Source: Streptomyces ruber
GTDB taxonomy: Bacteria; Actinomycetota; Actinomycetes; Streptomycetales; Streptomycetaceae
NCBI RefSeq assembly: GCF_014648075.1
Contig: NZ_BMQK01000003.1
Span: 496,001-560,000 of the forward strand
Direction: 5' to 3'
DNA length: 64,000 bases
In this document: positions 52,675 through 59,948 of the stretch, piece by piece
Numbering within the stretch: the first letter of the stretch is position 1
Layout: every line of letters begins with the position of its first letter
Notes under the pieces: generated by a model
The model's database searches: none
The model's input: the letters and a program-made list of their open reading frames with translations, nothing else
Told to the model about the DNA's origin: nothing
Program-made: the position numbers and the translations under genes

Positions 52675-54021
52675 ATGACCAACACCGCACAGCCCGCCGG
52701 CCCGCCCGTCGTCTCCGCGATGCGCGTCATCCCGGTCGCCGGTCAGGACAGCATGCTGCTGAACCTCAGCGGCGCGCACGCCCCGTACTTCACCCGCAAC
52801 CTGGTGATGCTCACCGACTCCGAGGGCCGTACCGGCGTCGGCGAGGTGCCCGGCGGCGAGGGCATCCGCACCACCCTGGAGGAGGCGCGCGACCTCATCG
52901 TCGGCCGGTCCGTCGGTGACCCGCAGGCCGTGCTGCGGGCGATACGCGAGCGGTTCGGCGACCGCGACGCGGGCGGGCGCGGCGCCCAGACCTTCGACCT
53001 GCGCGTCACCGTGCACGCGGTGACCGCCGTCGAGTCGGCCCTGCTCGACCTGCTGGGACAGCACCTCGGCGTGCCGACCGCCGCACTGCTCGGCGAGGGC
53101 GTGCAGCGCACCAGCGTCCCCGTGCTCGGCTACCTGTTCTTCGTCGGCGACCGGAAGCGCACCGACCTGCCCTACCGCCACGACGCGGACGCCGGGGACG
53201 CGTGGCTGCGGCTGCGCGACGAGGAGGCGCTCACCCCCGAGGCCGTCGTCCGGCTCGCCGAGGCGGCCCAGGAGCGGTACGGCTTCCAGGACTTCAAGCT
53301 CAAGGGCGGCGTCCTTGCCGGACACGACGAGGCCGCGGCCGTCACCGCCCTCGCCGAGCGCTTCCCCGAGGCCCGCGTCACCCTCGACCCCAACGGCGCC
53401 TGGTCGCTGCGGGAGGCGATCGAGATCGGGCGCGGCCTGCGCGGTGTCCTGGCGTACGCGGAGGACCCCTGCGGCGGCGAGGGCGGCTACTCCGGGCGCG
53501 AGACGATGGCCGAGTTCCGCCGCGCCACCGGTCTGCCCACCGCGACCAACATGATCGCGACGGACTGGCGGCAGCTCGGCCACGCCGTCAAGGCCGACGC
53601 CGTCGACATCCCGCTCGCCGACCCGCACTTCTGGACCATGAACGGTTCCGTGCGCGTGGCCCAGCTCTGCGACGCCTGGGGCCTGACCTGGGGTTCGCAC
53701 TCCAACAACCACTTCGACGTGTCGCTGGCGATGTTCACCCACGTCGCCGCCGCCGCGCCCGGTGACATCACCGCGATCGACACGCACTGGATCTGGCAGG
53801 ACGGACAGCGGCTGACCCGCGAGCCGTTCACCATCCGCGACGGGGCCATCGCCCTGCCCGACCGCCCCGGCCTCGGCGTCGAGCTCGACATGGAGCGCGT
53901 CGAGGCGGCCGAGGAGCTGTACTTCGGCCTCGGCCTCGGCGGCCGCGACGACGCCGCCGGCATGCAGTACCTCCTGCCCGGCTGGGAGTTCGATCCGAAG
54001 AAGCCGGCGCTGGTGCGCTGA
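52675..54021 (+). CDS. gudD: Glucarate dehydratase
   Basis: 448-residue enolase-superfamily enzyme that dehydrates D-glucarate/L-idarate. N-terminal signature [22 protein letters not shown] base motif ([13 protein letters not shown]), DPNGAW metal site, [16 protein letters not shown] and the His in [17 protein letters not shown]-type end reads DRPGLGV. Length and all catalytic residues agree with GudD. Start ATG 52675 lies 65 bp after the previous stop, so co-transcribed. Confidence 0.94.
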   Translation: MTNTAQPAGPPVVSAMRVIPVAGQDSMLLNLSGAHAPYFTRNLVMLTDSEGRTGVGEVPGGEGIRTTLEEARDLIVGRSVGDPQAVLRAIRERFGDRDAGGRGAQTFDLRVTVHAVTAVESALLDLLGQHLGVPTAALLGEGVQRTSVPVLGYLFFVGDRKRTDLPYRHDADAGDAWLRLRDEEALTPEAVVRLAEAAQERYGFQDFKLKGGVLAGHDEAAAVTALAERFPEARVTLDPNGAWSLREAIEIGRGLRGVLAYAEDPCGGEGGYSGRETMAEFRRATGLPTATNMIATDWRQLGHAVKADAVDIPLADPHFWTMNGSVRVAQLCDAWGLTWGSHSNNHFDVSLAMFTHVAAAAPGDITAIDTHWIWQDGQRLTREPFTIRDGAIALPDRPGLGVELDMERVEAAEELYFGLGLGGRDDAAGMQYLLPGWEFDPKKPALVR

Positions 54022-54183
54022 GGTCTCCCCGTCACGGGCCTCGCTCCGCCTCCGGGCGCGGGGCCCGTACGTGTCCGTGCGCGGACACTCCCCCCGCCTT
54101 CGTTCACCACCCGGGATCCCGGTCCGCCCGCGCCCCCGCCTCCGGCGGCCCGCGTCCCGGCATCACTTCAAAGGAGAAGTGAT

Positions 54184-55521
54184 ATGCCCCTGCTCGTCGT
54201 AGCGCTCAGCGTGGTGGCGCTGCTCTTCCTGATGACCCGGCTCAAGCTCAACGGGTTCATCGCCCTGCTGCTCGTCGCGGTGGCCGTGGCGGTCGTCCAG
54301 GGAATCGCCCTGGAGGAGATCCCCGAGGTGCTCGCCGACGGTGTCGGCGGCCAGATCGGCGACACCATGCTCGTGGTCGGACTCGGCGCGATGGTCGGCC
54401 GGGTGATGGGCGACTCGGGTGCGGCCCAGCGCATAGCGATGCGGATGGCCGACCGGTTCGGCGACCGGTGGGTGCAGGTGGCCATGGTGGTCACCGCCAT
54501 GCTCATCGGCGTCACCATGTTCTACGAGGTGGCCTTCGTCATCATCGTGCCGGTGGCGTTCACGCTGGTCCGGATGACCGGCAAGAACCTGCTGTGGATC
54601 GGTCTGCCGATGTCGATCGCGCTGTCCACCATGCACAGCTTCCTGCCGCCGCACCCCGGCCCCACCGCCGTCGCCGCCATGTTCGACGCGTCCATCGGCA
54701 AGACCCTCTTCTACGGCCTGTTCATCGCGGTCCCGGCCGGTGCGTTCGTCGCGCTGCTGTGGCCCCGGCTGGCCTTCGTCCGCAAGATGAACCCCTCCAT
54801 CCCGACCGGACTGGTGAGCGACCGCTCCTTCACCGACGAGGAGATGCCCGGTATGGGCTGGGCCCTCTCGGTCGCGCTCTTCCCGGTGGTGCTCATCGCG
54901 GGCGCGTCGGTGGCCGAGATGGCGGCCGGTGAACACGCTCCCGGGATGGCGTTCGTCGCCTTCGTCGGCTCGGCCCCGATCGCCCTGCTGCTCACCCTGG
55001 TCCTGGCCGTCTGGGCGTTCGGCCCGCGCATCGGCCGCCCGCTGGGGGAGGTGGCCGCCTCCTGCAACGACGCGGCCAAGGCCATGGCGATGATCCTGCT
55101 GGTCATCGGCGCCGGCGGTGCCTTCAAGAACGTCCTGGTCGAGGGCGGGATCGCGGACTACATCAAGGACCTCACCGACGGGTGGAGCATCTCACCGATC
55201 CTCCTGGCCTGGCTGATCGCCGCGATCCTGCGCATCGCGCTCGGTTCGGCGACGGTCGCGGTGACCACCGCCGCGGGCATCGCCGTGCCGCTCGTCGCCG
55301 GCAGCGGCATCCACCCGGAACTGATGGTCCTCGCGGTCTCCTGCGGTTCCATCGCCTTCTCGCACGTCAACGACCCCGGCTTCTGGATGTTCAAGGAGTA
55401 CTTCAACCTGTCGGTCCTGGACGCCATCAAGGCGCGCACCACCTATACGACGGTCCTCGCCGTACTGGGCCTGGGCGGCGTCTTCGCACTGCAGGCTGCG
55501 CTGGACGCGCTCGGGGTGTAG
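54184..55521 (+). CDS. GntP-family permease
   Basis: 445-residue permease with about 12-14 membrane segments. GntP family marks: GFIALLLVAVAVAVVQG, GDTMLVVGLGAMVGRVMGDSG, LSTMHSFLPPHPGPTAVA and CGSIAFSHVNDPGFWMFKEYF. The family imports gluconate and related sugar acids with protons; next to gudD it probably carries glucarate or galactarate. ATG 54184 has AAAGGAG upstream. The 162-bp gap after gudD contains partial hairpins that may attenuate transcription. Confidence 0.92.
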   Translation: MPLLVVALSVVALLFLMTRLKLNGFIALLLVAVAVAVVQGIALEEIPEVLADGVGGQIGDTMLVVGLGAMVGRVMGDSGAAQRIAMRMADRFGDRWVQVAMVVTAMLIGVTMFYEVAFVIIVPVAFTLVRMTGKNLLWIGLPMSIALSTMHSFLPPHPGPTAVAAMFDASIGKTLFYGLFIAVPAGAFVALLWPRLAFVRKMNPSIPTGLVSDRSFTDEEMPGMGWALSVALFPVVLIAGASVAEMAAGEHAPGMAFVAFVGSAPIALLLTLVLAVWAFGPRIGRPLGEVAASCNDAAKAMAMILLVIGAGGAFKNVLVEGGIADYIKDLTDGWSISPILLAWLIAAILRIALGSATVAVTTAAGIAVPLVAGSGIHPELMVLAVSCGSIAFSHVNDPGFWMFKEYFNLSVLDAIKARTTYTTVLAVLGLGGVFALQAALDALGV

Positions 55522-55536
55522 GGGCTCGGCGGGGGA

Positions 55537-55565
55537 GGGGCGCCGGGACCGGACTCCGGCGCCCC
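55537..55565. terminator. Terminator hairpin after the GntP permease gene
   Basis: GGGGCGCCGG (55537-55546) pairs with CCGGCGCCCC (55556-55565), loop 9 nt, 15 bp after the stop codon. Confidence 0.75.
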
Positions 55566-55590
55566 CCGCCCGGTCTCGACCCGGTTCAGT

Positions 55591-55628
55591 CCGGTCTCCG
55601 CCGGTCTCCGCCGGTCTCCGCCGGTCTC
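55591..55628. repeat. 10-bp tandem repeat, about four copies
   Basis: CCGGTCTCCG repeated three times exactly (55591-55620) and a fourth copy CCGGTCTCAG running into the stop codon of the MBL hydrolase gene. Confidence 0.75.
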
Positions 55629-56391
55629 AGCGCCCGGCGTGCTCCCGCGCGCGGGCGACGGCGGCTTCGACGGGGCCCCGGTGGACGGGTCCGTGCCCCG
55701 GCAGGAGCACGTCGGCGTCGATGCCGGCGAGGACACCGAGACTGTCGAGGGTACGGGCGCGGTCGGTGTGGAACATGCCGGGCAGCAGCTGGGGGCCGTC
55801 GACGCGGGAGGTCGGGTGTGCGGTGACCAGGGCGTCGCCGCTGACGAGGATGCCGCTGCCGGGCAGGTGGTAGGCGCAGTGCCCGCGGGTGTGCCCCGGC
55901 GTGTGGACGGGCACCGGACCGCCCGGCAGGTCGAGTGCGCCCGGCGCGGGGAACGGCCGTGGCTCGGTGACCGGGACCTGTGTGGTACCCCCGGCACGCA
56001 GCGCGTGCACGGCCCACGGCAGGACACCGGGGCGCCACGCCCGCGCGAGTATCTGACCGACCGACACCTGGTCCTGGAAGTCGCGGCGGGCGTGCGGCAC
56101 TTCCGCCTCGTGCATCAGCACGGGCACACCGTGTGCGGTCCGCAGGCGTTCGGCGGCGCCGATGTGGTCGATGTGCGCATGGGTGACGAGAACCGCGGTG
56201 ACCGCCTCGGGACGTACCCCGACGGCGGCCAGCGAGGCGAGCAGCCGGTCGTGGTCGCCCGGGTATCCGGTGTCGATGAGGGTGGCGCTGTCGCCGTCCC
56301 TGACGATGACCCAGTTGGTGTTGCTGCCGGACACCAGATACACGTTGTCCGCGACGCGCACCGTCTCGCCGTCGGGCGGAACGCTCGGCAT
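55627..56391 (-). CDS. MBL-fold metallo-hydrolase
   Basis: 254-residue metallo-beta-lactamase-fold enzyme. Metal motif THAHIDHIG, HTPGHTRGHCAYH, GDALV, and GHGPVH are all present, so two metals should bind. The substrate class (lactone, thioester or glyoxalase-like) cannot be told. Start ATG 56391. Convergent to the aldarate permease, separated by a terminator and the tandem repeat. Confidence 0.9.
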   Translation of the reverse strand: MPSVPPDGETVRVADNVYLVSGSNTNWVIVRDGDSATLIDTGYPGDHDRLLASLAAVGVRPEAVTAVLVTHAHIDHIGAAERLRTAHGVPVLMHEAEVPHARRDFQDQVSVGQILARAWRPGVLPWAVHALRAGGTTQVPVTEPRPFPAPGALDLPGGPVPVHTPGHTRGHCAYHLPGSGILVSGDALVTAHPTSRVDGPQLLPGMFHTDRARTLDSLGVLAGIDADVLLPGHGPVHRGPVEAAVARAREHAGR

Positions 56392-56504
56392 GTTCTCTTC
56401 CCCTGTGGTGGACTGCTGTGGTGGGCTGCGGAGAACCGGTGTGGTTCACACGGTGTGCGTGGTGGCGTCCCCGCAAGCTGTGACACGGTCGGCCGCTGCG
56501 CCTC

Positions 56505-57035
56505 TTACGGGTTCGCGCGGTACAGACCCCGCCCGGCGCGCTGGATGCGGGACGAGCCGACGAGCCGGTCGAGCGTGCTGCGGACGGCGTTGATGCTGCC
56601 CGCGTCGGTGTCGCGACCCAGGGCCGCGGCCACATCACGGGCCCGTACGTCCGCACCGCCCGTACCGGCGAAGTACTCCATGATCCGCTCGGTGAGGCTG
56701 CCGTACGTGCCGTCCCCGGCCGAGCGCGTCCCGGGCCGCCCGGCCGGTGATCTCCGCACACGCGCCGCGGGCCTGGCCGGTTCGGGGAGGATCCGGACGT
56801 CGACCGACCGGCCGGAGACGGTCGCCGCATCGGCATCGGCCCCCTTCGCCCCCGTCACCCGCTTGAGGTTCTCGAGCGCCTGCAAGGCCTGCTGCACGGA
56901 ACCGAGATGGGCCACGACGGCGGCCATCTCCTCCTCCAGGGACCGCCGCCGGGCCTCCAGGCGGTGCAGCTCCTCCTTCAGGTTCTCCGTGGTGACGGCG
57001 ATGTTGTGCGCCGTGTCGGTGGCTGTGGAGACCAT
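56505..57035 (-). CDS. Coiled-coil and winged-helix domain protein, second copy
   Basis: 176-residue protein with the same plan as that at 3665: N-terminal coiled coil (about 15-60, LKEELHRLEARRRSLEEEMAAVVAHLGSVQQAL), a flexible Pro/Arg linker (about 65-110), and a C-terminal winged helix (about 112-175: SLTERIMEYFAG, VRARDVAAALGR, INAVRSTLDRLVGSSRIQRAGRGLYRA). Probable DNA-binding dimer. Sequence identity to the other copy is low outside the heptads. Start ATG 57035. An A-rich inverted repeat at 57100 lies in its promoter region. Confidence 0.72.
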   Translation of the reverse strand: MVSTATDTAHNIAVTTENLKEELHRLEARRRSLEEEMAAVVAHLGSVQQALQALENLKRVTGAKGADADAATVSGRSVDVRILPEPARPAARVRRSPAGRPGTRSAGDGTYGSLTERIMEYFAGTGGADVRARDVAAALGRDTDAGSINAVRSTLDRLVGSSRIQRAGRGLYRANP

Positions 57036-57099
57036 GGGTTCCTCTCGTCCTCGACCCTTGCCGCGGAATCAGTACGGTAGGCGTCGGTTGATCCGTGAG

Positions 57100-57125
57100 C
57101 AGGGTGACACGAAAAAGTCACCCTG
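57100..57125. promoter_or_regulatory. Perfect 9-bp inverted repeat with A-rich spacer
   Basis: CAGGGTGAC (57100-57108), ACGAAAAA spacer, GTCACCCTG (57117-57125), in the divergent region between the coiled-coil gene and the XRE regulator. The A-rich bendable spacer suits an operator; it could also be a hairpin in RNA. Confidence 0.6.
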
Positions 57126-57334
57126 AACAGTGACAAAGGCGCGGATGAGGCCCACTGCGTCGGACTTGTGTGCGTGCGGGTCGGGGGAGTTGCGCCCGCG
57201 GTGCCGGTGAGGCACGCACGGGGAAGATGTGTCATGACACGGTGGGCCGTGCGGGAAGCCGTCGTGGGGGTAGGAGTGTCACGGCCACCCTGAGGACTCC
57301 CGGACGCCGGTGCCACGTGTCTATCGTTGCGGTC

Positions 57335-58195
57335 ATGGACGCCGTGAACCCGCTCGGGGAGTATCTGCGGGCCCGCCGTGCACTGGTGCGGCCCGAGGAC
57401 GCAGGACTGCCGACCACCGGCCGGCGCCGGGTGGCGGGCCTCCGCAGGGAGGAGGTCGCCGCCCTGGCCGGGGTCAGTGCCGACTACTACGTCCGGCTGG
57501 AGCAGGGCCGTGAACGCAACCCCTCGGCACAGGTGGTCGACGCCCTGGCCGGAGCGCTGCGCCTGGACCGGGAGGCGCTGGAGCACCTGCACCGGCTCGC
57601 GTACCCCGGCCCGGCACCGAGCCGGTCCCCGCGACCGGAGCGGGTCGGCCCGACCCTGCTGCGGATGATGGAGGACTGGCACCGCACACCCGCCGTGGTC
57701 CTGGGCCGCCGGCTGACCGTACTGGCCCACAACTCCCTGGGCCGCGCCCTGTTCGCCGGGCACACCTACAGCGGCGATCTCGTGCGGCTCGTGTTCCTCG
57801 ACCCGGACGCGCGCGAGTTCTACCCGGACTGGGAGCGGGTGGCGGCCAACACGGTGGGAGGGCTGCGCTCGGCGGCGGGCACCGGCCAGGACGACCCCGA
57901 GCTGGTCCGGACGGTGGGCGAACTGTCCCTGAAGAGCCCGGACTTCCGCCGGCTGTGGGCCCGCCACGACATCCGGCAGAAGACGCACGAGACCAAGCGC
58001 TTCCGGCACCCCCTGGTGGGCGACCTGACCCTGGACTACGAGTCGCTGACCGTCAACAGCGCCCCCGGCCAGCAACTCGTCGTCTACCGGGCCGGCGCCG
58101 GCAGTCCGTCGGAAGAGGCCCTCGCCCTGCTGGGCAGCCTGACCGCGACCGCCGGCGCGTCCGCCCCGGACACGGCGCCGGCCGGTCACCAGTGA
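57335..58195 (+). CDS. XRE-family regulator with MmyB-like ligand domain
   Basis: 286-residue regulator. HTH (about 8-75): LGEYLRARRALVRPEDAGLP, RVAGLRREEVAALAGVSADYYVRLEQGRERNPS, a hallmark of the MmyB group. The C-terminal half (about 100-270) is the MmyB-like PAS-type fold, with RRLTVLAHNSLGRALF, VANTVGGLR and HPLVGDLTLDYESL. This group often controls an adjacent SDR or oxidoreductase; here the neighbour is an alpha/beta hydrolase on the opposite strand. ATG 57335 matches the family start. Confidence 0.92.
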   Translation: MDAVNPLGEYLRARRALVRPEDAGLPTTGRRRVAGLRREEVAALAGVSADYYVRLEQGRERNPSAQVVDALAGALRLDREALEHLHRLAYPGPAPSRSPRPERVGPTLLRMMEDWHRTPAVVLGRRLTVLAHNSLGRALFAGHTYSGDLVRLVFLDPDAREFYPDWERVAANTVGGLRSAAGTGQDDPELVRTVGELSLKSPDFRRLWARHDIRQKTHETKRFRHPLVGDLTLDYESLTVNSAPGQQLVVYRAGAGSPSEEALALLGSLTATAGASAPDTAPAGHQ

Positions 58196-58208
58196 CGCGA
58201 CCGGCCGG
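58178..58208. terminator. Hairpin overlapping the XRE stop codon
   Basis: CCGGCCGGTC (58178-58187) pairs with GACCGGCCGG (58199-58208), loop 11 nt, between the convergent XRE and hydrolase genes. Confidence 0.6.
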
Positions 58209-58234
58209 TGTGACGCCCTGGCTCACGAGTGACG

Positions 58235-59287
58235 CTACGCCGCCAGGAACCGCGTCACCTCACGGTGGAAGCGCGGTGCCGCCTCCAGGTGCGGGAGGTG
58301 ACCGACGTTCTCGAGTGCGACCAGGCGGGCGTCCGGGATCGCCGCGGCGGCCCGTTCGCCCAGGACCGGGTAGTCGCCCAGCTTCCCGCGGTCCTCGGGG
58401 GCCGCGTACTCCTTGCCCAGCGCCGTACGGTCCTCCTGCCCGACGACCAGCAGCGCGGGCACCGTCAGTGCGCCGAACTCGTGGACGACGGGCTGGTGGT
58501 ACGCCATCTGGTAGGTGAGCGCGGAGGCCATCGCCCACCGCGGGTACTCGCCGCTGAGGGTGACCCGGCAGCGGATCTCGACGTTGCGCTCGTACTCCGG
58601 ACGCCAGCGCACCACGTACCCGCGGTAGAAGTCGCGCAGGGCCGCCTGGTCGGTCTTGGCCAGCTCGTCCCGGAAGACCTTGTCCGTGGAGTGCTCGGGG
58701 ACCAGCTCGCGGTAGTCCTCCAGGCCGATGGGGTTGGCCAGCACCAGACGGTCCGTGCGCCCGGGGTGGTCCAGGGCGAAGCGGGTGGCGAGCATGCCGC
58801 CCATCGAGTGCCCGACGACATGCGTGCGGCGCACCCCGAGGTGGTCGAGGAGGGCGGCGGTGTTGTCGGCCAGCATCCGGAATCCGTAGTCGACGGCGGG
58901 CTTGCCCGACCGGCCGAAGCCGATCTGGTCGGGCACCACGACCCGGTACCCGGCGGCCGACAGGGCCCGCGCGGTGGGCTCCCACGCGCCGCCGTCGAAG
59001 TTCTTGCCGTGCAGCAGCGTCACCGTGCTGCCGTTGGCCCGTCCGCGCGGGGCCACGTCCATGTAGGCCATGTCCACGGTCTCGCCCTGCACTTCGAGGC
59101 GGAGGAAGGAGTACGGGAAGGGCGAGGGGTAGCCCTCCAGACCGATGCCGAGCGGCTCGGTGTAGGTGCGGTCGCCGCCTTCCCGCTGCCCGGCGGAGGC
59201 GGCAAGGGCGGGGGAGGCGGTCGTCAGGAGGGCGGTGGCGGGAGCCGCCGTGGCGGCGGCCAGGAGGAGGGAACGGCGGGAGGTCAT
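58235..59287 (-). CDS. Tat-exported alpha/beta hydrolase
   Basis: 350-residue hydrolase. Start ATG 59287 gives a Tat signal (TSRRSLLLAAATAAPA, cleavage near ALAAS). Catalytic elements: LLHGKNFDGGAW oxyanion motif, nucleophile GHSMGG, acid Asp in VGQEDRT, His in NVGHLPHLEAAP. It resembles secreted esterase/haloperoxidase-like hydrolases. Convergent to the XRE gene. Substrate unknown. Confidence 0.9.
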   Translation of the reverse strand: MTSRRSLLLAAATAAPATALLTTASPALAASAGQREGGDRTYTEPLGIGLEGYPSPFPYSFLRLEVQGETVDMAYMDVAPRGRANGSTVTLLHGKNFDGGAWEPTARALSAAGYRVVVPDQIGFGRSGKPAVDYGFRMLADNTAALLDHLGVRRTHVVGHSMGGMLATRFALDHPGRTDRLVLANPIGLEDYRELVPEHSTDKVFRDELAKTDQAALRDFYRGYVVRWRPEYERNVEIRCRVTLSGEYPRWAMASALTYQMAYHQPVVHEFGALTVPALLVVGQEDRTALGKEYAAPEDRGKLGDYPVLGERAAAAIPDARLVALENVGHLPHLEAAPRFHREVTRFLAA

Positions 59288-59485
59288 GCGGTCTCGTGTC
59301 CTCTCGGTCGTCTGCGCCTGCGTCAGTGGTTCAGCGTGTGGCGGGAGTGAAAAGTTCCGGCAGGGCCGCACGCGAGAGCCCTCGGAAGCCTGCGGGAGCG
59401 ATGAGAGCGATCAACAACGGTGCTTGAACGACCTGTTCACAATAATCCGTTGCCCAACAGGCTGTGCACCGTCCACCCTTGCCCC

Positions 59486-59932
59486 ATGACCTCGATCCCC
59501 GACCACCAGCAGCAGCCGGACCCCTTCACGCCCCCGCGGCCCGAACAGGCGCGGGCGCGGCGGGTGTACGCCTCCCTGTTCCGCATCGCGGAGCGCCACG
59601 CGGCCACGGACGAGCAGCGCCGCCGGCAGACCCACCCTTCCGTCCTCGGACCGCACGAGGCCGTCAGGCTCGTGTCCTTCCTGCTCAGCGGCGCCGCACA
59701 GCCCGACGACGGCGAACCGGAGGTGGATCACGCCGACATCACGGCCGCGCTCAGCCTGATGCCGCTGGTGCGCGGGGAGCTGGACGAGCTGGAGGCCGGG
59801 CTGCTCCGGATGGCCCGGGGCCGTGGGATGACCTGGCAGGACATCGCCTTCGGCCTCGGGCTCGGTACTCCGCAGGCAGCCCGGCAGCGTTACGAGCGCC
59901 TCGCCGACCGCGTCGCGGCCGACGAGACGTGA
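59486..59932 (+). CDS. Putative HTH DNA-binding protein
   Basis: 148-residue soluble protein. The C-terminal segment GMTWQDIAFGLGLGTPQAARQRYERL looks like a helix-turn-helix of the type that follows 'TWQDIA...G...QAARQRY' in small actinomycete regulators. The N-terminal part is helical and Arg/Glu-rich. ATG 59486 is chosen; an upstream in-frame ATG 59420 would add 22 unlikely residues. It is divergent from the Tat hydrolase and convergent to the M4 protease. Confidence 0.75.
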   Translation: MTSIPDHQQQPDPFTPPRPEQARARRVYASLFRIAERHAATDEQRRRQTHPSVLGPHEAVRLVSFLLSGAAQPDDGEPEVDHADITAALSLMPLVRGELDELEAGLLRMARGRGMTWQDIAFGLGLGTPQAARQRYERLADRVAADET

Positions 59933-59948
59933 GACCTCGCTCCGCGGA

